A stretch of 64,000 nt of DNA, taken from the NCBI RefSeq assembly GCF_965638725.1, contig NC_134963.1, positions 11,746,501 through 11,810,500 of the forward strand, in the 5' to 3' direction. The notes beneath the pieces are model-generated. The model saw only the letters and a list, made by a program, of their open reading frames with translations. It made no database searches and had not been told where the DNA came from. The first letter of the stretch is position 1, and every line of letters starts with the position of its first letter. The DNA is from Aptenodytes patagonicus (Eukaryota > Chordata > Aves > Sphenisciformes > Spheniscidae). The translations under genes were made by a program, and so were the position numbers. Below, piece after piece: positions 1 to 38,200 of this stretch.

Positions 1-263
1 CCGCGTTGCCTCGGCGCCACGGTTCCGCCGCAGTCTTGCCCCGGCCGGCCGGCGGTGCCCCCCCCCCGGGGCAGGGCTGGCTACCGGCGCCCCCCGCGCT
101 TCCCCGCCCGCCTCAGGTCGCGCCCCGGCCCTGGGTCCCGCACCCCCCACCCGCCGTGTCATGCCCCTGCCCACCGACGCACCCGACCGCCACCGCCCAC
201 ACCGCGGCGACGGCGCGGGGAAGACGCCTCGGGGCCCGGCCCCCCGCAGCCCCCGCCTCCGCG

Positions 264-281
264 CCCGCCCCCGGGGGCGGG
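264..281. promoter_or_regulatory. Palindromic GC box (SP/KLF-type)
   Basis: An 18-bp perfect palindrome, CCCGCCCCCGGGGGCGGG, about 105 bp upstream of the GUCD1 start codon. It carries the SP1-type core (GGGCGG-like) on both strands. Its placement in the CpG island fits a proximal promoter element. Binding is inferred from the consensus only. Confidence 0.5.
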
Positions 282-364
282 AGGAGCCAGCGCCGCGCCG
301 AGGCACGCCGGGCCCCTGGGCCGCGCCGCCGCGCGGGCGGGCTCGGCGGGGCCGGCAGTGAGCG

Positions 365-383
365 GGCGGCGGGGCCCGCCGCC
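365..383 (+). repeat. GC-only inverted repeat in the GUCD1 5' leader
   Basis: Nine-base arms, GGCGGCGGG (365-373) and CCCGCCGCC (375-383), flank a single G. The right arm ends three bases before the ATG at 387. If transcribed, this would fold into a very stable stem, after opening a few central pairs for a loop, directly against the start codon. The same bases supply the gccgcc part of the Kozak context. Confidence 0.55.
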
Positions 384-386
384 GCC

Positions 387-7347
<6,961 letters not shown>

Positions 7348-7745
7348 CATCCACACCTGATACTTCTGGTCCTTTCCTGTGCAGCCTGCATGGCAGCTGG
7401 CTGCTTGTCTCAGGACTCCCCCTGCAGCGACCTTGCTCCTGAACTGCAGTGGGATCTTAAACAAGGGAGGCTTTATAGACATTGATAGGACTATATTGCA
7501 ATGCTGTCTTTACCTTTTTTTCCCCCCCGATAATGTATCTGATTTTGCAATGTATGTCTCAGTTTTTTGGGGTTTTTTTTCCTCATCTTCAACATTGCAC
7601 ATTTGACAGCAGTTTTAAAATACAGGCCTAGAGCCTGTTCACTTTGAGCTTATTTTCAAATTAAACACATGAGAAAAAAGCACCAAATTTATGAACTTTA
7701 AAACTTGGTAATACATACATAGGTTTAGGTAAACAAACCCAGGAA

Positions 7746-7751
7746 AATAAA
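7746..7751 (+). terminator. GUCD1: Candidate proximal poly(A) signal of GUCD1
   Basis: This is the first canonical AATAAA after the GUCD1 stop, about 400 bases downstream. It would give a short 3' UTR. Confidence 0.4.
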
Positions 7752-10058
7752 ATAGAAAATACCTGTTTCTCTCTCTGTCAAAGCATCAAGGGCTGATCTT
7801 TATCCTAAATCTAGGGATTTGAGGTTCAGCAGGGTATTATGGAAGGAAAAAAATATTAACTTAAACCACTTTTAAATAACAAAAAATGCCTTGCTGGCTC
7901 ATCAGTATTGTCTGCATTATAGGAATGAAACACATTTACTCAAGGAAAGTTCCCATGTACCAAATTCACCTTACACAGATTTAGCATTTATGCTACTGCA
8001 TTAAATTTTGAATCGTAGTTATTGGTGTTGCTCCCTTGTACTACAAACTCAGTCTCTTGTGGCTAAATCCTCTAGGATGACTGCTCAGAGCGCCGTATTG
8101 CCCCAAAAGTTTCAGCAAAGATATTTTATTTGAACCTGGAAGTCTTTACTGCTCTTTGCAAAAACCTCTGAACATGATGCCACCCACATATGCCAGTTTC
8201 TGCAGAATCCGTTCTAAATATAAACTTTAAACTTATTAAGCAAATACAGAAAATGACCATCCACACTAACAGTATACATTTTGTGTGTAAATTGTAAATA
8301 TCTGACAGCGTATACTGGAGTGTAACTAAAAGGCTGAATGATAATTTGAGCCAAATTTTGCTATTGGTATTCGTTCAGTGACCTTCTTAGAAGACCTGAA
8401 ATCAATTAAGAAAAGAGGGGATACAAACATCTCTTTGCTACAAGTAAAAAGGCAGGAACTCAGATTTTCTAGCTCTTATACTACAGCTGTATTTGGATTA
8501 AGTTGGAGTTACTGTATTCAAACATTATCAAGTGAAATTGTTAGCAGCCCATTCATAATCCTTTCACATATTACCTGGGTTTAATTACTTTGCTGAGGAG
8601 CACTGTAAGGTGTAAGAAATAGCACCCTATTTCAGATGCATCCACCACAATTTCCTACAAGTTTTGATCTCCAGTCCTGCCTATGTTGAAGTGGGTAGAA
8701 AAATCAACGTTAATACTGATGTAAAGCTAGCAAAATTTTATTTTGCACTTAAGACAGAGATCCCACCCCTTTGGCATGGTTTTAGGAAAAGAACTGTTCA
8801 AGTTCTGGAACTGCGTGGAGTAACAGTAAAAGGACATTGTTATTTAGTGGTGAAAATAATAAATAGGAATCTACTTTCAGCATGATAAAAAATTTTTCTA
8901 AGAGAAAACATTTTCTTTTATCAGTTGTTGACTTACTGAAAAGTATCTGGAAAGCGTTCAGTAAGTATGCTTAGTAGAATCAAGAGTGGTCCTTTGTACA
9001 AAGCTAAAAATGGTAACAGACATTTAACATGCAGTAGCCTTTAAAAAGTTCTGAACAAGAAGTATGTGACAGGAAATTTTCAGTGTATCCGATTTTGCTA
9101 ATCATTGGTGAAGTTGGAATACATTCTGGCACTTATACTTGCAAAATGAGTAAAAATTAGGATGTGATTTGTGAGCAGTAGAACCAGTACATTAGTGCCA
9201 CCAGCAGAATCCCCCAAAAAAGGTACAAAACTTATTATAGATAATGCCTTCCGACTCCTCTGAAGTAAGTCACCAGAAGGCTACTGATGTGGGAATTTTT
9301 ATGTCTTAAGTCCAAATTCATGATGTTTGATTTAGAGAGATTGCATTAGCTATGTTACTAATTAACAGGGTATGTAAACTACAGGTTGCTAGAGTACTTC
9401 CTTAACCCATGCATTTTCAGGTAGGTAGTTCATTCAGTACCATTAAACTGCCAGAGGATTTATTTTAGAGCAGGCTTGGTTAGCTAAATAAAAACAATTC
9501 TTACAGAAGGATTGTAATTGACGCTTAGCCTCTTACTGGTTCAGTTATCCAAATGCAAATCTTGAGCTTATACATAAAACAAACTTAAGGGCATGCTAAG
9601 TGTTCTGAAGTGCACAGATAGGTATAACAATATTGACTGTTAAATGTTTGGTACCCAGGGTTTAAATACTTCAAAAAAACCTGAAAGATAGAGAAACAAA
9701 GCTATTTAAGCTAATACAGACAAAAGGAGAGCTCAACCATTGCAAGAGGATCTCTTAATAGCTGCCAAATGGAAGATGGCTATGAGAGATGAAAACAGAA
9801 GGAAGAAGCAAAAGCCAAGTGAAAAGACTGAGTATTTATGACACAAATTCAGATGAAAAAGCAGCTCATTGCGCAAGCATTCAGAACATCTGCATTTTCT
9901 GAAACTTTGTTTCCCATTACAAGATTGTCTATCAAAATACTCATTCTGAAAATGTTTTGTCACCGTTTCCTTCATGATGTCAATAGCAAAGGAAGGGGTA
10001 TTTTACATGCAGGGATTTTATACATAAATATATTTTTATTTGTAATTAAGCCATTCTC

Positions 10059-10064
10059 AATAAA
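10059..10064 (+). terminator. GUCD1: Candidate distal poly(A) signal of GUCD1
   Basis: An AATAAA in the context ctcaataaaggttt, about 2.7 kb after the stop. It sits just before the region where UPB1 transcripts probably end on the other strand. Confidence 0.4.
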
Positions 10065-10109
10065 GGTTTAAAGTCACAGATAACCCTGTAACATAATGTA
10101 GCAAGTGCA

Positions 10110-10115
10110 TTTATT
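10110..10115 (-). terminator. UPB1: Candidate poly(A) signal of UPB1
   Basis: The plus-strand TTTATT here is AATAAA on the minus strand. It is the first canonical hexamer I find downstream of the UPB1 stop (11233), giving a 3' UTR of about 1.1 kb. A variant ATTAAA (plus-strand TTTAAT, 11190-11195) lies only about 40 bases after the stop and is an alternative. Confidence 0.4.
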
Positions 10116-11232
10116 AATGACCTTATTATGGAAAATCTTTAGAGGACATGTTATATACTTAACTGGAAATGGTACACCTGAAATTGTAATTTGGAAAAAA
10201 AAAATTAAGAGTTCAAATACTTATTTCCGCTATAAATTCATAGTTGCTAGCCTGTAAATTGTATTCATCCTGCACTTCCTGAACACCTACTGCATCACCT
10301 GAATCATACAAAACTAAATTTCAATATACACTAGTAGCTGAGAATAGCAAATGTATTGTTATTATCTATATTCAACAGCTGTTTTGTGTACTCCACAACC
10401 ACTGAGTATCCTACTGGAGTGCAGCTCCAGGGAAGTAGTTTTCATTACCCATCCTGATCCCTAATACTATTTCCATGGCTTTCTGTTCACAATGAAAAGT
10501 ATGCAACTGCACCAGCCTTGCCTATGCTTTAGCTACCGTGTCTATTTTTGCCTCACAGCACAGCACTGAGCTTCTGAAGATATTAAAAGCATCTGTCTGC
10601 AACACTACTTTTGCACCTTGAAGGAGCCCAAAGACATTGGTCCAACTGTGGTTGTAATACGTAGTGTAAAGGGAAATAGAAAAAACCAAAGCGGTCTTCC
10701 TTTACAGTACCCACAGATCTTCAAACAACTACGTCATGTCTGGGACGTTACTTAGCATCAAACTTAGCATAGAACTGCATCAAATAGTTCATAATTTAAA
10801 AAAAAAAAAACAGATGAAAATAATTTATGCCTCCTTTCTCCCTGAATTATGCATTTGGGTAGAAGGTAAAAGCTATAGACACACAATGCAAAGCTTATGT
10901 AAAAAATTTTATGTCCTCTGAACTCATCATCTCCATCAAACTATATCACAGTACTGAATACATTTCATCATCATTTGATATCAATGTATTTCTACTGGAT
11001 ATATTTCTAGTAAGGAACAAAAGTTTGGACTCTGTAAATGACAAAAAAAAAGCAAGAAGCCATTTTTCAATTATTTTACTTAACACAGTTTTGAATCCTA
11101 TTATTTAAAAGTTGGTTACAGGAAATTAAAATGACAGCGTTAAAAGAACAACTTGTGATCCACAGTAAAGCTATCATCCAACAGTACCTTTTAATTTGTT
11201 AGTAACATTTGATTGTAACTAGATGCTCTCTC
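10116..11232 (-). other. UPB1: Probable UPB1 3' untranslated region
   Basis: AT-rich, non-coding sequence between the UPB1 stop codon and the candidate poly(A) signal. It contains an A-run near 10798 but no recognisable repeat or RNA gene. Confidence 0.4.
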
Positions 11233-29824
<18,592 letters not shown>

Positions 29825-29864
29825 GGCGGGACGAGGCGAGGCGCGCAATCGCTTGGGCACGCGT

Positions 29865-29898
29865 TGACCGTTAGGCACGCACTGACCGTTAAGCACGC
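29865..29898. promoter_or_regulatory. UPB1: 18-bp tandem repeat with two Myb-like motifs upstream of UPB1
   Basis: TGACCGTTAGGCACGC (29865-29880) is repeated as TGACCGTTAAGCACGC (29883-29898), a period of 18 with one mismatch in 16. On the minus (UPB1) strand each copy shows TAACGGTCA, which contains the Myb recognition core AACGG. The pair sits 41-74 bases upstream of the start codon, in the promoter or 5' leader. A third partial gggcacgcg lies just left of it. Factor binding is inferred from consensus only. Confidence 0.55.
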
Positions 29899-32800
29899 GC
29901 GCGCCTCCGCGAACTTTACCCCTGGGCGGCCCCCGCCGGGACACGCCCCTTTCTCCTCAGAGGGGTTTTGGCGGGCGCGAAGGCTCTCCGCCATAGCGGC
30001 CGGAGCACGGAGGGGTTTGGGCGCAGAGCCCCAGGGAGAGCAGGTGGCAGCAGTAGTAGGGCCAGTCGTCTTTAGTTGTCGCAGGGCTGGTTGGGGTGTG
30101 CGCCCTGTGCTCTGGTGGCTAACCCTGGGATGCCCCAAAAGGTTAAAGAGGCATGGATGTGGCTACTTGCTGCTTCTGGACCAACTCCTCAGCCTCAGAA
30201 ATAACTCATCTAAAAGTGGAACATCTTTAGAAGCTTTTTATAATGATACCATTCAATAAAAAGGCTTAGAAATAGGAAAGAGGTCATAAAATGGCAATGG
30301 TTTTCATGGATATGCATTTTAGTTGCAATAAGACTTTGAACAGGAGCCAGTAATAAAAAATAATTCTGTCTTCAACATGGATTTGGGAATTCATCCCAAA
30401 ACCAAAGTTAATGTCAGTCAGAATTAAACAAATTAAGACCTCAATCTGGGACAAAGAAAAGTGCATTTCAATAAAGGATATTTCTTTCTGCATGTGCCAG
30501 GTGGACACCCCATTTAAACCAGTTATTCCCACTGAACTATTGGCTGTGCCTTTTGCTTCAAAATGCAACGGAACTTCAGAACATAAGCACTTTATTTGAA
30601 TGAGAAAACCAGTTACCAAGTCCAGGGATGACTACACATGTCTAAATATATCACACCGAGTTGAAGCACTGCTTTATGTATATTCTGGAGGATGTAACAA
30701 CGTTCAGCACTTAGCATCTGCAGTTGTTAGGTATTTTGAGTTAAATATTAAGCCTTTTAGGCTAAATAAAAAAAGAATGCCAGGGAGAGAGTGTCTAATA
30801 TTTAACTTTAAACAGAAAGTGTCCAGGGATAGTCTGGTTTCATCAAGGCATTTTGAGATACGTGATTCTTTCGCTCTAATCCACCCTTTTTAACCCAAGA
30901 AGTTGCAGCAGTGCTCTGTATGCCAAGTGCACGAGGGGAGATGCACTGCTCTGCTGCTTTGTTAGGAGCAGGAACTCTTTGGAGTAACTCCTAAAGAGCA
31001 GACTAACTCCTTTAGGCAGCAGTCAGGAAAGTCCTTTAATCTTTGGGGGAATTTTCAAGATAAGCTAAAAGTAGGGATGATAGTATGCTATAAAACAAAA
31101 ATGGTGAATACAAAGGAGAAGAAAATGCCATCATTTGAAAGGAAGGAACTTTTTCAAAAGTCTGGATAGCTAGTACGTTGCGTAAGTATTTGCCCTCTAC
31201 TCATCAGTGTAGCAGCTCCCTGTTCATGACCAACGGCCTAAAAACCTGTTCTTAGGAATTATTTTTCTTTCCCAAACATATTTCTAAAGGGCAATAATAA
31301 GCAGTGACTGATACTTCCATGGTATTTTTCATCTGATGATCCTAATTTGCTTTAATGGCCAATTTTAAAGGTACATATCAGTAACTTTTCGTTCCATTCG
31401 TGGCTGGCAGATCTTTAAACATTGCAGAATGGGAGATCAATGCAAAAATCAGCTGACAATACAGGAGGGAAATTAGGAGACCAAGTAAGTTCATTTCCAT
31501 ATCAGCATACTCAGGATGTCAGCTAACAGATAAAGCGTTTCTGGAGGATTCGTAGAAACAGACAGAAGGGCCTGGGTTTCTCTGGGAACTGTTCGAGTTC
31601 TTTTCTGCCTGGACTGCAAATTGAAGGGAAAAGCAGCAGGTCTATTTTGTATCCAGCTCCTGAAGAAGGTCACATAACTGAACTTTTCTCTTCAAGCTTC
31701 TATTCTTAGTGTGAACTTTCACTGACTTCTCTGTTGGTGCCTTGTTTGTTTGTAATTTAGTAAATTGTACTACATGTAGGAAATGGACTTCGTGGCAATA
31801 AAACTGAAGCCCCTGAAAAGAATACTCGCAAACAGTCAAGACCTGAAAAAACAGTACATTTCCTGTGCACCGTATCAACCATCCTGCAACAACGCAGTGA
31901 GGTCCAGACTGCGTGAATAGGAAATGACAAGCCTAGAATTACTAATAACGATGAAAGAAGATCAGGCTATTCCATAGGGACGACACGTATATAAAGGTAT
32001 AACTCTAGCCAACACAATAAACCTTCAAAGCATGAAATGTTAATGTTGAGCAGGAAAGTAACCTAATAAAGGAAGATGCCTTCCATATCCCAGACAAAGC
32101 ATATTAGAGAGATTGGACGTAAGTCTGAATGTTCCACCTCAGTCACTGCAATTATCTGTTAACTATGATGCTTGAATCCAGATCCCAGCTCTGGTTTTGA
32201 CTTCTTCAAAGCTCTGTGTTTAAACTTCTTCCCAGTTCTGCATTACCTGGACCAAGTCATTATTTTGGGAAATTGCTGAACCTTTTGCTATGAACCCAGG
32301 CTGTAATAACTGGTTTAGAGGAAAATAAGTATTTTATTCAACAAAAGTTCTTTAAAATGAGGGAAAATTCCTACAAAACAGTTCTGAAGCGTGCACGCTT
32401 TTCATCTCTATTGCCCTCAGTCAGGGTGGTCCAGAAAGTCAGATATAGAAGTCAGGACCACACAGTGTAATCTGTACAGAAAGCAGTTCTTGTGTGCTTC
32501 TGTGTTGAAACCCTGTGTTGCACAGATACCATCTCAGAGCTAAAACTGGGTTTTGATAATACTGGTCCACACACTCTGTGCTGCAAGACTGTTCCCAAGA
32601 GTTCCTGTAAAACCCCACAATAGCACCCTGGCATTAGTCAGAAGCACCCTGGAGATTGAATTTAAGAGCCAAATATCTAGAGTTCAGGCTAAAATTGGGA
32701 AAGACCCAAGAAAAGATTTAAACAAACAAACAAAGTCTTTCCACTGCAACCCAAGATAGGAGCAAAGGCTGAACAGCATCACGTATCAGACCTAGTAGGC

Positions 32801-33609
32801 AGGATTGTAGGCAGCATTTCTGTCTTTCCTTCCTAAGTTAGTAGTACCTACATGTACTCCGTCTGAAACACCCAGCTTCTTACAAACCCTGCTACTGTCA
32901 TGCGAATCGTGTCTCCAGACACTTTCTTCTGCTGTCATTCCTTGAAACAGGTCACACAGAGTTCCCCAGAGCAGCTAAATAAATGCATAACTCGTGTCCC
33001 TAATGCAATAACTGTCTTGGATCACCCACAGGGTCACGCTGCTTGTTACTAACACCTATCACGGGATTTAGGTGGACATGGATCCAGACATGTCCTGCAA
33101 AGCCACATAATATTGATGCTCTGACTAAGCTTGTGTTCTAGATGCTGCAACACCCTTTAAAATGACCTTCTACACTGTCCTTTTCCAGTGGCCACAAAAT
33201 AAAGTACTGAATTGTACTGCAAAATAGATCACTGAAACAGATCTTTACATTACTTCACCTCAAATACAGATTCCCTTGCTTCATATGGAGATATAAAACA
33301 ATTATCTTGGAACATGCCTGATTCAAAACATTTCAAGTGTAAGAGACAGGCAGTGAAGGGTAATTAGCGTAATAAAAGTCCTAAGAGAGGAGACAGGTCT
33401 AAATATAGGGGAAAGATAAAACACTAGCTTCATGCTACTTAATACACAGCTAAAACAAGGAAGACCGTAAACTTCCTTTCTGTCCTGCTTTGGTTTATAC
33501 ATTGAGACAAAGGAGCTTTAAGGGTGCTGTGATGAAGGAAAGACAACATTCTCTGTTTTAAAGTCACTCTTTGTACCATGACCTCTTGCTAATAACACTT
33601 AACTTTGGT

Positions 33610-33638
33610 GGGATTTGGGGGGGTTGGGTTTTTGGGGG
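33610..33638 (+). other. G-quadruplex-prone tract
   Basis: G-runs GGG (33610-33612), GGGGGGG (33617-33623), GGG (33626-33628) and GGGGG (33634-33638) are separated by loops of 4, 2 and 5 bases. This meets the usual G3+N1-7 pattern on the plus strand. Confidence 0.7.
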
Positions 33639-34972
33639 AATTTTTGCCTTTACACTGGTTACAGACGAAGAGCTCTTTTCCTAATTCTACTTAAATCTTT
33701 ACAAGTATTCTTATCAGTTTTAGAAATGGGTCTGTATGTAAACTTAAGCCAAAGCAAAGTTGAGGATTTTGATACGGATGGAAGATTCTGGTCTGCGTTT
33801 AGATTCCCTGCCTTTCCTATGGACTCTGCAAAAGCCACAGGTACAATCACCTATAGAGTAGGAGCGCCAAATTATAAACCTCATATAGCTGGCTTTGTGT
33901 CATCTGCTCTTGGCTTCCTGCCGTTCTGAAGGCTGGGTGAGGGGAAGTGGCTGAAAACTGAGGAAGTTTATTGTTGACAATACGTTTTGTCTGCTCTCGG
34001 GCATGCCTGGGACCAAAGCAGTCCCTAACCAGCCCCAGGTCTGGGGAGTGAAATGTAAGTTTTCAGTAACCTTCCCCTCCCTCCTTGCCTCCCTCCCTTC
34101 CAGAGGAAAAGCCCAGCTCACAGTTTTCAAAGAGTTAACGTACCTTTGGAAGAGCCCTTCTGTTGTTAGTGCTATTGCCTTTCTAGCTAGAAACATCCTC
34201 CTTGCTTGCTTTGACTAAATCACACAGGAAAATGTATCTTTAAACCAGAAGAGATTCACAAATTGACTACTTTTGTCAATTAAAAACTTCATTCTTCCCT
34301 GGAATATGGCTATCTCCCTGGTGCACAGGAAGTGCATTAAAGAAGTAATAAACACTCATAAAACACATTTAATGATCTAACATTTAAGAGCAGTGTTCTT
34401 GTTCATTACTGTAACTTTCTGCTAAATTACCACCAAGATTGCTCATGGGCTCAAAAGGTCAGTGTTATTTTTGCTGTTGAAATCATGGAGTCTGGGAAAC
34501 AACTGTGTGTAAATTGCTGATAAACTGGAACAAAGGCAGAAGAGAAAAACACTGAACATATAAGAATGCAAGTAAACCAGCAGGAAAGGAGGGGAGGGGA
34601 AGAATCTCACGGACAGTTTATTAAAAGAACAAAAGAAGAAAGTCTGGCGCATTTGTTTTCCATGGGTTCAGGAAGCCCGGTCTTTAAGCACCTACTATAA
34701 ATAGAGTGTTCTAATCCTTCATCAAAGCGGGTAGTAGTCTATACCAAAATGAATGAATTTTAGGTGTAATCTGGGAAGAGGAAGATGTCCCTCCCCTCGT
34801 AGTAGGAGAAAGATCTTTTGTTTCAATCCTTGCACAAATTAGGTATTTCAAAGTGTAAGAGCTGGAGAGATGAGGCAGAGTCTGGAACATGATGTTTCTA
34901 TACTGCCAGATTCCTGGCAAGAATATTGTTAGAGAATGGAATTAGCAGACATCTAATTTAGGATTGAATAAT

Positions 34973-35265
34973 CTGGTTTTGAGAAAGATGGTCTTGAATT
35001 TATTGCGTGGCTAACTTGAAAATCCTCAAGGAGTTCCCCTCTGAGTGTAGGCTCTATGTGAATTCTATAAACTTTGAAAAAGCATTTGATAGGGTTGATA
35101 GGGATATCATATAGAAAGTAATGGGAACTTATTTGAAATTCTGAAAAGGACAATTTTCGGTCATTTAGCCCTCTATAAAGGATTTGAGTGTAAAGTAATC
35201 CCAAAAAGCTACCTCAGAGCTATCCAAGTTAAAAACAAATGCAGAATACAGGAGCCTTACATTGC
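34973..35265 (+). mobile_element. RTE-like LINE reverse-transcriptase fossil
   Basis: Plus-strand translation reads LYVNSINFEKAFDRVDRDII from 35052, then a stop and KVMGTYLKF. This is close to the palm-domain signature of RTE-type reverse transcriptases (LYVNFIDFEKAFDSVDRE..WK..R.YG). After a frameshift it continues as ALYKGFECKVI (from about 35170) and then AIQVKNKCR, matching the next conserved block (LYEGFECxV...F.V.TGVRQG). Upstream, GFEKDG at about 34976 fits the expected GFR.GRSC box. Three blocks in correct order over about 290 bp, with stops and at least one frameshift, make a decayed insertion the best reading. The clade is by resemblance only. It stops near the G-run at 35272. Confidence 0.7.
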
Positions 35266-35271
35266 CCTTAA

Positions 35272-35287
35272 GGGGGGGGGGGGCGGG
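35272..35287 (+). repeat. G12 run followed by CGGG
   Basis: Twelve G in a row (35272-35283), then C and GGG. It directly follows the last recognisable block of the LINE fossil. Confidence 0.9.
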
Positions 35288-38200
35288 ATCACTGAAAAAT
35301 TATTTCCTGCAAAAACCTGTAAATTGTTTCAGGCGAGCTTATTAGATGGCCCAAACCCCATTATTTTATCAGTGAGACAGCTCTGGCTAACAGCTTGGCC
35401 AGTAACAAAGTAGTATTAAACGATTCAATACACCACTGTGGCTCTCAATTGTATGGGTTTGGGTTTGATGTTGTTCAAAGCAACTCAACAAGGAGGTTGA
35501 AGAGGTTTGCTTCTTCAGCCTGCCCACTGAACTGAATGCCGAATGGGTAACTTCTTCAGGCAGGTCAAAGCCTGCACACAGCAGTCAATAAAGGGCTACG
35601 TTAATCTTTAGTTTCACACTTGGCAGCACAAAAGGAATAACAACATCCACTAACAGTCAACATCTTGCATTTCTGGGAAGGCATTCAAGCTGTGAACCAA
35701 GAAATTATAATAAGGCCTGTCCCTCACAAAGGATGACACCCTTCCTACCACTAGGATTATTATGGAAAACCTGTTAGATCTCTACATACAGGCACTGTCA
35801 AAAAAGGACCTCCAGTGCAGATTGCATGGACTGGCCCAAAGACAGAACATACTAAAATGCTTCCCTGTTAGTCTCTCACCATAGCTATTCAACTCACGGC
35901 TCCCACAGACCAGAAATAACTAGAGCTGCAGTGTGATTCGGGTGGCAGGGAAGGGAAGAAAAAAGGGAGCATCTGTGGGATCACTCTGCTGCAACATGAT
36001 GTGGGAGCACAGTTTTGTGCTATGAAGTGGGAAAGAGGGCTTCAACCCTTCAGTTGAATTTGTCCAATGAGTTGATGCATACCCCCAGACACTCAGGAAC
36101 CTAGTCTCTCAAGATTTCAGGGGTTTTATATATGGGGACTTACATTGACACCCAGCCTGGAAACTTCTGCTTCAAAATAATTTGATCTGCTTTAGAATTT
36201 ACTTCTGAGTTAACATACTGTTATTCCAAAGTGAGAATATCCATACAAGGTACTAACCAGGAGTAATATTTCACTTGAACTGCAGACTCCACTGCAATCC
36301 AAATCAGTTGTCCACTGTAAACAAGCCCTTTTTTTGGAGAAGTGGGAAGACGACAAAGCATGACATCTTTTAAGGACAGCCCATGGAAGGGACACCATGA
36401 GGCCTCGACGGCACATTTGTGTAGTGAAGGCCAATATCTCTGGCTCACAGCAACATGTGAAATTGGGCAGATGGTTGCAGCTGCACTTGGCAAACAAACA
36501 GTAGTAACCTAAGCTTGACACCATAAATGATGGTTATTGAACTAGTGTCTTCATGAAAAGGCTAGATGCTGGCAAAAGGGCATGAGGAAGACAAAACAGA
36601 AGTTTAATTAACTTAACAGGAAAGCAAAAATCTCCTAGATAAAAAGAAAAGAGCCATTTTTGAGCCAAGTATTTAAAGGGATCTGAGACCTTCCCAGGCC
36701 AGAGCGTGTGTAATGCTGACTTCCTTCCAGCTCTGTCTGTGCCAGAAATAACTCGTCAATGGAGTATATCTCATTAGTGTACCTTTTACCAAAGCCATTC
36801 TTGCAAAAGAAAGTGATACTTGCTGCTGACATGCTGCTGGCAAATGAGGAAGAAGGAAGCTGCGTTTTATGAAGAGTGTAACACATTTCACTATCCTTCT
36901 GCTTGAGCACATACAAATGCTTGCTGACTTGTAATGGCATGAGCTAAAGACTTTTGAGAGAAAGAGAGAGCGCCAGGGCAAGAGTGGATCTGCAGCAACC
37001 GTGGGGAGAAGGGGAGGACTGATTGGCCTCTTCAAGATCTTAGGTATCTTCGGCGTCTTTCAAAGGCTCATTAGCAGTTCACATCACTGATACTGTCTTT
37101 CATGTGTTGTTGTTCCTAGCCACAGCAGAGTGAACCCGGAGTCATCTATTATGACTGTCACACAACATACTGAAATCTGGCCAGTTGGGTTGTAAGCACA
37201 GAACAGACTTGTGTGTTGCCTGAAGACACAATATGTAACTCTTGACCTGAGAGAGGCACTGAAGGAATCATATTACCTATATGGTTATGCATTCATCCAC
37301 CAGCTGGCTGTGGTTTGCCTGACATGCTCCAGTTCAGGATCTGAGCTTTAATTTAGAAAGAAAAGTACATTTCTGTCTTTCACAGTTTCAGAGAAAATAA
37401 GTCACATGTGAATAGAATGGAGCAGCTGAAATCGTGTCTGCTGAAGTCTGCAGAGAGCCTGAAATCAAAGCTCTGAGAAGAGTAATTACCTTCCAACCCA
37501 GGTATCTCACTGGGCTCCAAAACTCAAAGACCGGCTTTATGAAGGGAAAAAAGACAGAAATAAAAAGTCCGTGTTAACCATTTCATTGCTAGACAGCAGT
37601 GTATGGAGACTGGAATTTAAACTAGTTGGACAGAGATGAAAAGACAAGATGGATTAGAAACACACAGGCAGCAGAAAGAAGGAAGGGAAGAGATCATGGA
37701 GGACCTACTGGTGAAGATAATTTTCCTGCTGAGCAATAGTTACCATACCAATAATTTCTGAGGAAACTTCTAACAGTAACTGTAGGAGGGTTTTTTGTTT
37801 GGTTTGGTTTGGGGGATTTTTCTGTTTATCAACTAGACTCCATACTAGACCTTTGGTCCAACCTCACAGTGCAGAGTTCTGTGGGTCCAGAGGAGAAGAC
37901 AGTACTAAATTTATAGCCCCAACTATCATTAAGGATGGAATGTAGTCCTTTCCAGGAATGAGTGCGACACTCCTCCCACAGCCAAAGAGAGGGGCTTTTA
38001 TCTTTTTTCTTTTACACACAAGGCACCCTCCTGCCCCCCCACTGCACTGCATGCATATAGCCATTTCCTGAAATATTTCAGATTTGTTTTCCTTAGGTTA
38101 TTTGTGCCTACAGCCACCAGCTGGTCTGTGTCAAAGCGGATATGTTCAACATACTATTCCATTATCCTATTAGGTTGAACATGTCCTTCCTCCCATGAGA

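Larger units (their letters stand above)
7348..10085 (+). other. GUCD1: Probable GUCD1 3' untranslated region
   Basis: From the TGA at 7345-7347 the sequence turns AT-rich and non-coding. Several poly(A) hexamers occur on the plus strand: ATTAAA 7660-7665, and AATAAA at 7746-7751, 8858-8863, 9487-9492 and 10059-10064. A long 3' UTR ending near 10080 would agree with the long UTR I recall for the human gene; a short form ending near 7770 is equally possible. No other gene is visible in this stretch. Confidence 0.5.
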
